Counted from the stretch's first letter, positions 26,430-34,880 are shown. The stretch is 64,000 nt of DNA from Oscillibacter valericigenes (GCF_016902445.1 NZ_JACSNX010000009.1:16120-80119), one strand, 5' to 3'. The notes: generated from the sequence alone by a model not told the origin. A program made the numbers and translations.

Positions 26430-26969
26430 ATGCAGACGGCGGAGCTGGCGGTGCTGGACTGGATCCAGACCCATCTGCGGTGCGGCTTTCTGGATGCGGT
26501 GCTGCCGGTCATCAGCTGGACCTGCGACCACGGGGAGATCTGGATCCTGCTGGCGGCGGTGCTGCTGTTCTGGAAAAAACACCGGTGGACGGGGGTGTCG
26601 GTGTCCTTCGCCCTGATCCTGGACCTGATCTGCTGCAACATGATCCTGAAGCCCCTGGTGGGCCGCATCCGGCCCTTTGCGGTGAACACGGCGGTGGAGC
26701 TGCTGACTGCGCCCCCCGCAGACGCCTCGTTCCCCTCGGGCCACACGGCGGCGTCCTTCGCGGCGGTGTTCGCCCTGTGGGCCTCCGGCAGCCCCCTGTG
26801 GAAGCCGGCGGCGGTGCTGGCGTCGGTCATCGCCTTCTCCCGGCTGTACCTGTACGTCCACTGGCCCACCGACGTGCTGGGAGGCATCGTGGTAGGGGCC
26901 GTTGTCGGCACGGCGGGTGCCTGGATCGCCAAGAGACTGCGGAAGAAGCTGGGGGAAATTAGGAGTTAG
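26430..26969 (+). CDS. PAP2-family membrane phosphatase
   Basis: The 179-residue protein has several membrane segments and all three PAP2 signatures: KPLVGRIRP, PSGHTAAS and SRLYLYVHWPTD. The family dephosphorylates lipid phosphates such as undecaprenyl pyrophosphate or phosphatidic acid at the outer membrane face. GGAAGGAG-like sequence precedes the ATG. The last residues (EIRS) and the TAG are encoded by the start of a heptad repeat, so the native C-terminus may have been replaced. Confidence 0.88.
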   Translation: MQTAELAVLDWIQTHLRCGFLDAVLPVISWTCDHGEIWILLAAVLLFWKKHRWTGVSVSFALILDLICCNMILKPLVGRIRPFAVNTAVELLTAPPADASFPSGHTAASFAAVFALWASGSPLWKPAAVLASVIAFSRLYLYVHWPTDVLGGIVVGAVVGTAGAWIAKRLRKKLGEIRS

Positions 26970-27073
26970 GAATTAGGAGTTAGGAATTGATGTGTTCCGC
27001 CGCAGGCGGAACGATTTCAATTTGTCCGGCTCCGCCGGACGCCAAAATTCCTCATTCCTAATTCCTAACTCAT
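26957..27073. repeat. Heptad-repeat element with paired-hairpin core, copy 3
   Basis: TTAGGAG/TTAGGAA units, then the core TTCCGCC-GCA-GGCGGAA and GTCCGGC-TCC-GCCGGAC, then inverted TTCCTCA/TTCCTAA units. Each arm reaches into a coding region: the left arm ends the PAP2 gene and the right arm ends the convergent PsiE-like gene. Confidence 0.85.
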
Positions 27074-27453
27074 TCCGTGTCTTCCCTGGTCTGCAGAAAC
27101 TTCTTGATGGCAAAGATCCCCGCCACGGCGGCCACGCCCAGCAGGGTCTCCACCGCGTCGGTGTGGTTGACGATCATCTGCCGGACGATGGTGAACAGCA
27201 GCACGTCCACCACCGCGTCAGCGGTGTGGAGAGCCAGCATCTTCACGAACTCGATGCCCATCACCAGCAGCAGCGTGCCGGAGAGGAAGTCCCCCAGAGC
27301 GAAGTCCGCCGGTGAGAGGACCAGGGTCCGGGCAGTTTCCCACAGGAGCAGTCCGGCAGCGCAGACGATCACCACCAGAATGACGGCGGCGATGAGGAGC
27401 TCCAGGGCCCGGGCGGCCTTTAACAGCAGGGTGTGAGAGGGACGGTGATCCAT
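27070..27453 (-). CDS. PsiE-like small membrane protein
   Basis: The 127-residue protein has four hydrophobic segments. The segment SGTLLLVMGIEFVKMLALHTADAVVDVL (split here as residues 58-85) and VRQMIVNHTD resemble the phosphate-starvation-inducible PsiE family, whose role is not known. The TGA stop falls in the heptad repeat of 26957-27073. GGAGGCACT lies before the ATG. The family call is by pattern only. Confidence 0.6.
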   Translation of the reverse strand: MDHRPSHTLLLKAARALELLIAAVILVVIVCAAGLLLWETARTLVLSPADFALGDFLSGTLLLVMGIEFVKMLALHTADAVVDVLLFTIVRQMIVNHTDAVETLLGVAAVAGIFAIKKFLQTREDTE

Positions 27454-27486
27454 AGTGCCTCCTTGTGCCGCAAACGGCAGAGAAAA

Positions 27487-27665
27487 TCAATGAGGAATGA
27501 GGAGTTAGGAATGAGGAATGAAAAGCCGTAGGGGCCGACCTGTGTGTCGGCCCGTTGCTCGATGCTGGAGCGGCCCCTTCTGTGCCGTAGGGGCGGCAAG
27601 TTGCCGCCCGGGGGGAACCGGCAGGGGGATGGCGGACGGGCGGACACATAGGTCCGCCCCTACAG
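27487..27665. repeat. Heptad array followed by a GTAGGGGCGG-type inverted repeat
   Basis: A single heptad array (TGAGGAA/TTAGGAA) is followed by GC-rich palindromic words: CCGTAGGGGCGGCAAGTTGC near 27592, and GGTCCGCCCCTACAGGG near 27650 as its inverted partner. GTAGGGGCGG...CCGCCCCTAC pairs of this kind are common dispersed repeats in Oscillospiraceae as I know them. The gap has no gene. Confidence 0.65.
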
Positions 27666-27667
27666 GG

Positions 27668-28195
27668 TCATGCTTCCCACTCCCCCTTGTGTTCCTCCCA
27701 CCAGGCCGGGAAGGCCGGGTCCTTCGGGGAGAGGGTGGGGGTGACTGCTTTGCAAAGCGGGGTCTCCTGGTACTTGGCAATAAATTTGTTGATAATCTTA
27801 ATATCGTTTGCCGCTGACAAATAAATCAGCTGCATAATGGATGCTCTCTCGACCGTCCAGCTCTTTCCTGAATAAGAGAGAGAAAAATCTCCCTCTTTGA
27901 GTTGCAGTTGGCCGTGATGTACCGCCCCAAGCTGACCAAACAGATATTCGATATTCCTCCGGTTCTCCAGTATGATTTTTCTGTCAAAGGCGATCCCAGT
28001 ATCTTCCCGCTCATATCCCAATTCTTTGAGGTAGAGATGGCTATATGAGGTTTCTGCACAGCCTTTTTTCGCCAAGCACCGATCAAAGATGGCCTGGACA
28101 TTGGCCTCGGTCAGTTCCGCAACGCAGGGCGGATATTTCTTGACTGCGTCAAGCAGTTCATCCAGTTCCAAATCGTCATCGTCAAACAAACCCAT
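27668..28195 (-). CDS. Hypothetical protein
   Basis: The product (175 residues from ATG 28195) has an acidic start (MGLFDDDDLELDELLDAV). A mid-region around CLAKKGCAETSYSHLYLKELG could be helical, and the C-terminus WWEEHKGEWEA is Trp/Glu-rich. I do not recognise a family. GC content is clearly lower than that of polA and the PAP2 gene, which suggests recent arrival. A GGAGGGGGG ribosome site and a good promoter support expression. It is divergent from polA. Confidence 0.6.
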   Translation of the reverse strand: MGLFDDDDLELDELLDAVKKYPPCVAELTEANVQAIFDRCLAKKGCAETSYSHLYLKELGYEREDTGIAFDRKIILENRRNIEYLFGQLGAVHHGQLQLKEGDFSLSYSGKSWTVERASIMQLIYLSAANDIKIINKFIAKYQETPLCKAVTPTLSPKDPAFPAWWEEHKGEWEA

Positions 28196-28244
28196 AACAC
28201 AAGCCCCCCTCCGGCGCCGGAACGGCGCCGTTTTATTCGCTTCT

Positions 28245-28273
28245 ATCATACAATATCCGCCCGCCCTTTGCAA
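28245..28273 (-). promoter_or_regulatory. Promoter of the hypothetical gene 27668-28195
   Basis: TTGCAA (28273-28268), a 17-base spacer and TATGAT (28250-28245). The leader has a GGCGCCG-TTCC-GGCGCC-type hairpin (28214-28230) before the ribosome site. Confidence 0.65.
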
Positions 28274-28345
28274 GGCCGGCGGGGCGGGGTTTCCGGCTTT
28301 GCCGGACGGGGGGCGTCCGGGCCGGCCCGGCGGCGCAAACCCGCC

Positions 28346-28374
28346 TTGCGAAAACGTTGGATTTGGGATATACT
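28346..28374 (+). promoter_or_regulatory. polA promoter
   Basis: TTGCGA (28346-28351), a 17-base spacer and TATACT (28369-28374), 44 bases before the polA ATG. Confidence 0.7.
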
Positions 28375-28418
28375 ATATCTCTATGGAAAAATCAGCCTGC
28401 GGGCAGGAGGGACTTCCC

Positions 28419-31067
28419 ATGAAGCTCATGGTCATCGACGGCAACAGCATCCTGAATCGGGCCTACTACGGCATCCGCCCCCTCACCACACGGGACGGGC
28501 TCTACACCCACGCCATCTTCGGCTTCCTCACTACCCTCCTCCGGCTGGAGGGGGAGGAAGCGCCGGACGCCCTGTGCGTCACCTTTGACGTCCACGCCCC
28601 CACCTTCCGCCACCAGGCGTCGGAGGCCTACAAGGCCACCCGCAAGCCCATGCCGGAGGAGCTGCGGATGCAGGTGCCGGTGCTGAAGGAGGTGCTGGAC
28701 GCCCTGCGCATCCCCCGGTACGAGCTGGAGGGCTGGGAGGCCGACGACCTCATCGGCACCATCTCCCGACGGTGTGAGGCGGACGGCTGGGACTGCGTGG
28801 TGGTCACCGGCGACAAGGACAGTCTGCAGCTCATCACAGACCGAACCATGGTGAAGCTGGTGTCCACCCGCATGGGGCAGACCGTAACCCGTGACATGAC
28901 GGAGGCCGCCTTCCGGGAGCAGTACGGCTTCGCTCCCATCCACATGATCGACCTGAAGGCCCTGATGGGGGACAGCTCCGACAACATCCCCGGCGTCCCC
29001 GGCATCGGGGAGAAGACCGCCATGGCCCTGATCCAGCAGTACGAGAGCATCGACAACCTGTACGCCCGGATGCCGGACATCGATGCCAAGCCCGCCGCTG
29101 TCCGCAAGCTGGCGGAGGGGGAGAAAAGCGCCCGGGAGTCCTATTGGCTGGCCACCATCGTCACCGACGCTCCCCTGGAGTTCCGGCCGGAGGACAACCT
29201 GCGGCAGCAGCCTGGCCCGGACGCCTACCCGCTGTTTTTGAAGCTGGAGTTCACCAAGCTCATCGAGAAGTTCGGCCTGGCCCCGGCGGAGGCCGTGACC
29301 GCAGAGAAGCCCAGCTGTGACATGACCGTGGAGCAGGTGACGGACCCGGCTCAGGTGGAGCGCCTGCTGGCCCAGTGGCGGCAGGCGGACCACGTGGCGG
29401 TGCTGGCATTGCCGGATCTGACAGGCCTGTCCGTGGTCTGCTGGACCGGGGAGAACACCGGCGTCACGGCGGAGCTGTTCTTCGAGAAGTACCAGGGGGA
29501 CTGGAACGCATTGCTGACCGCCCTGTTCTCGGCGGACATCCGCAAGGTCTCCCACAACGTAAAGGACCTGATGCGGACCCTGCTGGAGAACCACCTCCCG
29601 GCGGAGGGGTTCGTGTTCGACACGGCCCTGGCCGCCTACCTGCTGGACGCCACGGCGGGGAGCTATGACCTCGCCCGTCTGTTCGTCTCCTATTTCAACG
29701 AGGAGCTGCCAAAGCCCCTGTATTTGGAGAAGGACGCCTTCTCCCTGCTGGGGGACGCCGCGGCGGCGGAGGCCAGCTTCGACAGCTACGCCGCCGCCGT
29801 GGACGCCCTGTACGGCGCCCTGGCCCCTAGGCTGCGGGAGGAGCAGATGTGGGACCTCTATGAGACGGCGGAGCTGCCCCTGTGCCGGGTGCTGGCGGAG
29901 ATGGAGATCGCCGGCTGCCGGGTGGACGCCAAAGCCCTAGCGGCTTTCGGGGACCTGCTGGCCGCCCGGAGCGCGGAGCTGGAACAGCAGATCTATGATT
30001 TAGCGGGGGAGGAGTTCAACATCAACTCCCCCAAGCAGCTGGGCGAGATTTTGTTCGGCAAGCTGGGGCTGCCTCACGGCAAAAAGACGAAAACCGGCTG
30101 GTCCACCAACGCCGACGTGCTGGAAAAGCTCCGGTACGAGGCTCCCATTGTGGGGGCGGTGCTGGAGTACCGGCAGTACGCCAAGCTGAAATCCACCTAT
30201 GCCGATGGGCTGCTGAAGGCCATGGACCCGGACGGCCGGGTGCGGACTTCCTTCCAGATGACGGTGACGGCCACGGGCCGCCTGAGCTCCACGGAGCCCA
30301 ATCTCCAGAACATCCCCACCCGTACGGACCTGGGCAGCGAGATCCGAAAAATGTTCATCCCGGCGGAGGGCTGCGTCCTGGTGGACGCGGACTACTCCCA
30401 GATCGAGCTGCGGCTGCTGGCCCACATCTCCGGGGACCGGGACATGCAGGCGGCCTTCCTCTCCGGCGGGGACTTCCACGCGGAGACGGCGGCCAAGGTG
30501 TTCCACGTGGCGCCGGACCAGGTGACCCACGAGATGCGCCGCCAGGCCAAGGCGGTGAACTTCGGCATCGTCTACGGCATCTCCGCCTTCTCCCTGAGCC
30601 AGGACATCGGCGTCAGCGTGGCGGAGGCCAAGGCGTATATGGAGGCGTACTTCGCCACCTTCCCCGGCGTCCGGACCTACATGGACGCCATTGTGGAGCG
30701 GGCCAGGGAGCAGGGGTATGTGGAGACCCTGTTCCACCGCCGGCGGGACCTGCCGGAGCTGAAGTCCTCCAACTTCAACCTTCGCTCCTTCGGCGAGCGG
30801 GTGGCGCTGAACATGCCCATCCAGGGCACGGCGGCGGACATCATGAAGCTGGCCATGGTGGCGGTGTGGAAGCGGCTGCGCGCCGAGCTGCCGGAGGCCC
30901 GGCTGGTGCTCCAGGTCCACGACGAACTGATCGTGGAGTGCCCGGAGCCACAGGCGGAGCGGGCGGCGGCGCTTTTGAAGGCGGAGATGGAAAACGTGGT
31001 GGGCCTGACCGTCCCCCTGACGGCGGACGCCCACTGGGGCAAAAACTGGCTGGAGGCCAAGGGCTGA
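28419..31067 (+). CDS. polA: DNA polymerase I
   Basis: The product (882 residues from ATG 28419, GGAGGG upstream) starts with the 5'-3' exonuclease domain (MVIDGNSILNRAYYGI; VTGDKDSLQLI; DLKALMGDSSDNIPGVPGIG). The middle exonuclease-like domain lacks the DxE metal motif, so proofreading is probably absent, as in Bacillus and Thermus enzymes. The polymerase domain shows DYSQIELRLLAHISGD, RRQAKAVNFGIVYG and VLQVHDELIVE. It acts in Okazaki-fragment processing and repair. It heads a six-gene operon ending with tsaD. Confidence 0.96.
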   Translation: MKLMVIDGNSILNRAYYGIRPLTTRDGLYTHAIFGFLTTLLRLEGEEAPDALCVTFDVHAPTFRHQASEAYKATRKPMPEELRMQVPVLKEVLDALRIPRYELEGWEADDLIGTISRRCEADGWDCVVVTGDKDSLQLITDRTMVKLVSTRMGQTVTRDMTEAAFREQYGFAPIHMIDLKALMGDSSDNIPGVPGIGEKTAMALIQQYESIDNLYARMPDIDAKPAAVRKLAEGEKSARESYWLATIVTDAPLEFRPEDNLRQQPGPDAYPLFLKLEFTKLIEKFGLAPAEAVTAEKPSCDMTVEQVTDPAQVERLLAQWRQADHVAVLALPDLTGLSVVCWTGENTGVTAELFFEKYQGDWNALLTALFSADIRKVSHNVKDLMRTLLENHLPAEGFVFDTALAAYLLDATAGSYDLARLFVSYFNEELPKPLYLEKDAFSLLGDAAAAEASFDSYAAAVDALYGALAPRLREEQMWDLYETAELPLCRVLAEMEIAGCRVDAKALAAFGDLLAARSAELEQQIYDLAGEEFNINSPKQLGEILFGKLGLPHGKKTKTGWSTNADVLEKLRYEAPIVGAVLEYRQYAKLKSTYADGLLKAMDPDGRVRTSFQMTVTATGRLSSTEPNLQNIPTRTDLGSEIRKMFIPAEGCVLVDADYSQIELRLLAHISGDRDMQAAFLSGGDFHAETAAKVFHVAPDQVTHEMRRQAKAVNFGIVYGISAFSLSQDIGVSVAEAKAYMEAYFATFPGVRTYMDAIVERAREQGYVETLFHRRRDLPELKSSNFNLRSFGERVALNMPIQGTAADIMKLAMVAVWKRLRAELPEARLVLQVHDELIVECPEPQAERAAALLKAEMENVVGLTVPLTADAHWGKNWLEAKG

Positions 31068-31294
31068 TGGGATTTTGCAGGATCGACTACGACGCCTGGC
31101 CCCGCCGCTCGTATTTTGAGCACTACCACCGGGACGTGCCCTGCTGGTACAGCATGACGGCGGATGTGGACATCACCGCCCTGCTGCCCCTGGCTGGGCA
31201 GGTCCACCACGGCGTCACGGACGGCTTCCATGTGGGGCGGTTTTTCTCCCGCCTCCAGGCCTGGGCGGACGGCGCGGCGGAGGCGGGCACATGA
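31067..31294 (+). pseudogene. Chloramphenicol acetyltransferase with large internal in-frame deletion
   Basis: The 75 codons start in a TGATG overlap with polA and end in an ATGA overlap with the kinase. The N-terminal half (FCRIDYDAWPRRSYFEHYHR, then DVPCWYSMTADVDIT) matches the start of type-A CATs. The second half (QVHHGVTDGFHVGRFFSRLQ) matches the C-terminal active-site segment HHxxxDG. The roughly 130 residues between them are missing. A trimeric CAT cannot form from this, so I call it inactive, though the reading frame and coupling are intact. Confidence 0.75.
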
Positions 31295-31812
31295 AGCGCC
31301 TGTATGTGATCGGCGGCCCCATGGGCGTGGGCAAGACCGCCGCCTGCCGCCAGCTGCAGCAGCTGCTGGACCGCAGCGTGTTCCTGGACGGGGACTGGTG
31401 CTGGGACGCCCATCCCTTTCAGGCGACGGAGGAGACCCGGGAGATGGTGCTGGAGAACATCTCCTTTCTTCTGGATAATTTCCTCCGCTGCTCTGCCTAT
31501 GACCATGTGATCTTCTGCTGGGTCCTGCACCGGCGGGAGATCTGGGCAGATCTGCTCCGCCGCCTGACGGAGCCGTATGCCCTGCGGGCCGTCTTCCTGG
31601 TCTGTACGCCGGAGGCCCTGCGGTCCCGGCTGGAGGGAGACATCCGGGCCGGGAAGCGGACGCCGGATGTGCTGGATCGGAGCCTTGCCTATCTGCCGCT
31701 GTACGAGGCCCTGGACGTCCGCCGGCTGGATGTGACAGACCTGACGCCCCGGGAGACGGCGGAGCAGATCCTGAAACAGGCGGCGGCCACAGAAAAGGAG
31801 AGAGAACCATGA
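31291..31812 (+). CDS. P-loop nucleotide kinase-like protein
   Basis: The 173-residue protein begins with a Walker A GGPMGVGKTAACRQL and has an acidic DGDWCW segment near residue 34. A VIFCWVLHRREIW strand follows, then a C-terminal LID-like helix. This pattern fits small AAA/adenylate-kinase-like phosphotransferases of unknown substrate. Start and stop overlap both neighbours by four bases (ATGA), so translation is coupled. Confidence 0.72.
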   Translation: MKRLYVIGGPMGVGKTAACRQLQQLLDRSVFLDGDWCWDAHPFQATEETREMVLENISFLLDNFLRCSAYDHVIFCWVLHRREIWADLLRRLTEPYALRAVFLVCTPEALRSRLEGDIRAGKRTPDVLDRSLAYLPLYEALDVRRLDVTDLTPRETAEQILKQAAATEKEREP

Positions 31813-32312
31813 GAGAACAGATGCACGTGCGCATCGTCCCCATGACCGGGGACCACGTGGACGAGGTGGCGGAGCTGGAGCGGATCTGCTTCACCACCCC
31901 CTGGTCCCGGAACATGCTGGTGGAGGAACTGCAGAACGACTGCGCCGCCTTCCTGGTGGCCCTGGATGATGAGGACCACGTGGTGGGCTACGCCGGGCTG
32001 CTGGTGGTGCTGGACGAGGGATACATCACCAATGTGGCCGTGCGGCCGGAGTGCCGCCGCAACGGCATCGCCCAGAAGCTGCTGCAGGTGTTCCTGGACT
32101 TTGCCCAGGCCCACCGTCTTGCGTTTCTGACGCTGGAGGTCCGGGCGTCCAACTACGGGGCCATCGCCCTGTACGGCAGCCGGGGCTTCCGCAGCATGGG
32201 CCGGCGGAAAAACTATTACGAGCATCCGAAAGAGGATGCCATCATCATGACGAAGGAGTTTGCAAATGGAACTGAGGATCCCGACACTGGAGCAGCTGCG
32301 GACGGTCTATGA
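31809..32312 (+). CDS. rimI: Ribosomal protein S18 alanine N-acetyltransferase
   Basis: The 167-residue GNAT enzyme has the acetyl-CoA loop VAVRPECRRNGIAQ and the RimI-typical LEVRASNYGAIALYGSRGF followed by GRRKNYYEHPKEDAIIM. It acetylates the N-terminal Ala of S18. AAAAGGAGAG precedes the ATG. It is two genes upstream of tsaD, the usual arrangement in Firmicutes. The C-terminal tail extends about 15 residues beyond the family core and overlaps the next gene. Confidence 0.92.
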   Translation: MREQMHVRIVPMTGDHVDEVAELERICFTTPWSRNMLVEELQNDCAAFLVALDDEDHVVGYAGLLVVLDEGYITNVAVRPECRRNGIAQKLLQVFLDFAQAHRLAFLTLEVRASNYGAIALYGSRGFRSMGRRKNYYEHPKEDAIIMTKEFANGTEDPDTGAAADGL

Positions 32313-32859
32313 CCGGGACCTGCGGGCGTCGTTTCCCGCCGCGGAGCTGAAGCCCCTGCGGAATATCGAGGAGATGTGGGCCGCCGGGCGGTACCGCCCC
32401 TGGTGCCTGTTTGACGGAGACGACATCGCCGGCGAGGCGTTTTTGTGGCTGGGACACCCCGGCTGGGCCCTGCTGGACTACCTGTGCGTGGCCTCCGACC
32501 GCCGGAACGGCGGCCTGGGCTCTGTGATTTTGGAGAAGCTCCGGGAGACGGAGGGGGACACCGTGATCTTCGGGGAGAGCGAGATCCCCCGGTACGCCCC
32601 GGATCCCGCCATGGCGGAGCGGCGGCTGGGCTTCTACGCCCGCAGCGGCGCCCGGACCGCCGGGTACGACACGGAGATGTTCGGCGTGCCCTACAAGACC
32701 CTGTACTGGGCGGCGGGAGACGTGGACGAGGCGGCCCTGATGGAGGAGCACCGCTTCGTCTACGCCAGTACCTTTGCCCCGGACAAGTTCGCCAGATACG
32801 TCCGCATCCCCTTTGACCCCCAGGCCGGCCTTGGGGCAAAGGTGGAGTGGCAGCAGTGA
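32266..32859 (+). CDS. GNAT-family N-acetyltransferase
   Basis: The product (197 residues from ATG 32266, AAGGAG 7 bases before) has the GNAT pattern LLDYLCVASDRRNGGLGSVIL for the CoA-binding strand and loop, and LGFYARSGARTAGYD downstream. The substrate is unknown. It overlaps rimI by 47 bp, and tsaD follows after 19 bp. Its place inside a tRNA/ribosome-modification operon hints at, but does not prove, a translation-related substrate. Confidence 0.8.
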   Translation: MELRIPTLEQLRTVYDRDLRASFPAAELKPLRNIEEMWAAGRYRPWCLFDGDDIAGEAFLWLGHPGWALLDYLCVASDRRNGGLGSVILEKLRETEGDTVIFGESEIPRYAPDPAMAERRLGFYARSGARTAGYDTEMFGVPYKTLYWAAGDVDEAALMEEHRFVYASTFAPDKFARYVRIPFDPQAGLGAKVEWQQ

Positions 32860-32878
32860 GAGAAAGAAGCGTGAACAC

Positions 32879-33886
32879 ATGAAGATCCTGGCCTTTGAGT
32901 CCTCCTGCGACGAGACGGCGGTGGCCGTGGTGGAGGACGGCCGCACCGTTTTGTCGGATGCCATCGCCTCCCAGGCAGACCTCCACGCCCTGTACGGCGG
33001 CGTGGTGCCGGAGATCGCCTCCCGCAAGCATGTGGAGGCCATCGCCGCCCTGACGGAGCAGGCGCTCCGGGAGGCGGGCTGCACCAAACAAGACATCGAC
33101 GCGGTGGCGGTGACCTACGCCCCGGGCCTTATCGGCGCGGTGCTGGTGGGCCTCAGCTTTGCCAAGTCCGTGGCTTTCGCCCTGGGGGTGCCCCTGATCC
33201 CGGTGCACCACATCCGGGGCCACATCGCCGCCAACTACCTGGCCTTTCCGGACTTAGAGCCGCCCTTCCTGGCCCTGGCCATCTCCGGCGGCAACACGCT
33301 AATCGTGGACGTCCGGGACTACACGGACATGGTGATCCTGGGCGCCACCCGGGATGACGCCGCTGGAGAGTGCTTCGACAAGGCGGCCCGGGTGCTGGGC
33401 CTGCCCTATCCCGGCGGCGCCCCCCTGGACGCTTTGGCACAGCAGTCCCCCGGCGGGGTCTACACCCTGCCTCATGCCCACGTGGATGGGGCAGAGCTGG
33501 ACATGAGCTTCTCCGGCCTGAAGACGGCGGTGGTGAACCTGGCCCACCACGCACAGCAGGTGGGGGAGCCCCTGGACCGGGCGGCCCTGGCCCGGGACTT
33601 CGCCCAGGCGGTCAGCGACACGCTGGTGCCCCGGGCCATGGAGGCGGCCAGACAGACCGGGCGGAAGATCCTCTGTGCCGCCGGCGGCGTAGCGGCCAAC
33701 TCCATCATCCGGGGAGACCTGCAGCGCGCCTGCGACCAGGCGGGCGTCCGGCTGTACCTGCCGCCGCTGAAGCTGTGCGGCGACAACGGCGCCATGATCG
33801 GCGCCCAGGGCTACTATGAGTATCTGGCTGGGCACACAGCAGGGATGGACCTGAATGCCTATGCCACAAGGGACATTGCAGATTGA
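32879..33886 (+). CDS. tsaD: tRNA t6A37 threonylcarbamoyltransferase subunit
   Basis: The product (335 residues) transfers threonylcarbamoyl to A37 of ANN-decoding tRNAs together with TsaB and TsaE. It has the ASKHA fold features ILAFESSCDETAVAVVED, the metal-binding HHIRGH, SGGNTLIV, GATRDDAAGECFDK and the late CGDNGAMIG. The ribosome site is weak (AGAAAG). It is the last gene of the polA operon and is followed by a strong terminator. Confidence 0.95.
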   Translation: MKILAFESSCDETAVAVVEDGRTVLSDAIASQADLHALYGGVVPEIASRKHVEAIAALTEQALREAGCTKQDIDAVAVTYAPGLIGAVLVGLSFAKSVAFALGVPLIPVHHIRGHIAANYLAFPDLEPPFLALAISGGNTLIVDVRDYTDMVILGATRDDAAGECFDKAARVLGLPYPGGAPLDALAQQSPGGVYTLPHAHVDGAELDMSFSGLKTAVVNLAHHAQQVGEPLDRAALARDFAQAVSDTLVPRAMEAARQTGRKILCAAGGVAANSIIRGDLQRACDQAGVRLYLPPLKLCGDNGAMIGAQGYYEYLAGHTAGMDLNAYATRDIAD

Positions 33887-33921
33887 ACAGGCGGCCGCGT
33901 CAGCGGCCGCCTGTTCTCTTT
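33887..33921 (+). terminator. Terminator of the polA-tsaD operon
   Basis: A perfect 12-bp stem (ACAGGCGGCCGC and complement, loop GTCA) is followed by a T-rich tail. It begins one base after the tsaD stop. Confidence 0.9.
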
Positions 33922-34485
33922 GCCGGAATGAATGAAAAGGCTATGCAAGCTGCATCTGTAAAGGGGGGCAGCTTACTTTTTTGAAGGCATGCCAAAAAAA
34001 CTTTTCAAATACGTCCGAACCCGGAAAAAACGGTCACATCTGTGAGGAGGTTTTTGAATTTGATATATTATGTAAAATATAAGCGCAGCTTCCAAAGCCC
34101 TCAAACGGCGGATAGAAAAATTGGGAAATTAATACAATTATAAATAAGATTATTGAAATATAAGGAAAATGTAGATGTTGAAAACCATGTGGAAAATGTG
34201 AATAACTCTTTGTAAAAGAGAATTATCGAAAAAATTATGTAAATGAAAAACGAGGGGGAGGAGAGGGAGAAACAGGAAGTCAACAGAAAATAATGACAGA
34301 AATTGTCGAAATTTCTTGGGTAAATCCCAACAGGTTTTCTTGGCAGAATCCGATGCATTCCAGCGAATGCTCAGAGAACAGAGCGAACGGCAGTGAAAAA
34401 TTTTGCAGGACTTCCTGCAAAATACAGATCGTATTATACAGAAAGCGGCGAATATAGACCGCCTGCGGAAATTGAAAATAACCAG
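33922..34485. other. AT-rich gene-free stretch between tsaD and tRNA-Thr
   Basis: I see no credible gene. The composition drops sharply to AT-rich from about 34040 to 34330. Two adjacent 9-mers, TGTGGAAAA and TGTGAATAA (34188-34205), resemble inverted DnaA boxes. A short hairpin TTTTGCAGGA-CT-TCCTGCAAAA lies near 34410. The stretch marks the start of the accessory region. Confidence 0.6.
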
Positions 34486-34514
34486 TTGACGGCAGAAGGA
34501 AACTGTGATAAAAT
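34486..34514 (+). promoter_or_regulatory. tRNA-Thr promoter
   Basis: TTGACG, a 17-base spacer and TAAAAT, 41 bases upstream of the tRNA. Confidence 0.8.
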
Positions 34515-34555
34515 AATTCTCGCTCTGGAGAGATCCAGGCAGATCACAGAGATAA

Positions 34556-34631
34556 GCTAATGTAGCTCAGTCGGTAGAGCAGCTGATTCGTAATCAGCAG
34601 GTCGTGTGTTCGAGTCACATCATTAGCTCCA
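34556..34631 (+). tRNA. tRNA-Thr (anticodon CGT)
   Basis: The 76-nt gene has a 7-bp acceptor stem GCTAATG/CATTAGC and a D-arm with AGCTCAGTCGGTAGAGC. The anticodon stem GCTGA/TCAGC has loop TTCGTAA (CGT reads ACG). The T-arm contains GTTCGAGTC, and CCA is encoded. A terminator follows directly. Being at the edge of accessory DNA, it is a natural integration target, although I found no repeat of its 3' end further on. Confidence 0.96.
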
Positions 34632-34632
34632 C

Positions 34633-34667
34633 AAAAAAGGACATCTGCAAAGCAGATGTCCTTTTTT
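34633..34667 (+). terminator. tRNA-Thr terminator
   Basis: A 16-bp stem (AAAAAAGGACATCTGC and complement, loop AAA) ends in a T-run. Confidence 0.92.
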
Positions 34668-34880
34668 GTGGGTTCCGCCGCCGCAGGGCGGCTCCACCCT
34701 TCGGGATTTCAATGCTCGGGGCGGCGGAGCCACCCCTGCGCCAAGGTTTTGGCCTACGGCCAAAACGCTTGTGCGGCGCACTCGCGCCGCGGCCCAGAAG
34801 GGCCGTTTAGCAGTTCTTCTGCAGCGGTTCCGCCCATCCAAAATATCGATTTCAACCGTCCCTTCCACAAAAGAAACCTG
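34668..34880. repeat. Palindrome-rich intergenic repeat (CAAGGTTTTG...CAAAACGCTTG family)
   Basis: Consecutive inverted repeats include CAAGGTTTTGGCC-TAC-GGCCAAAACGCTTG (near 34742-34771) and GCGGCGC-ACTC-GCGCCGC. The first shares both arms with the palindrome inside the guaB-tail repeat (near 1481 and 1685), so they belong to one dispersed family. From here to 35085 I see no convincing gene. Confidence 0.65.
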
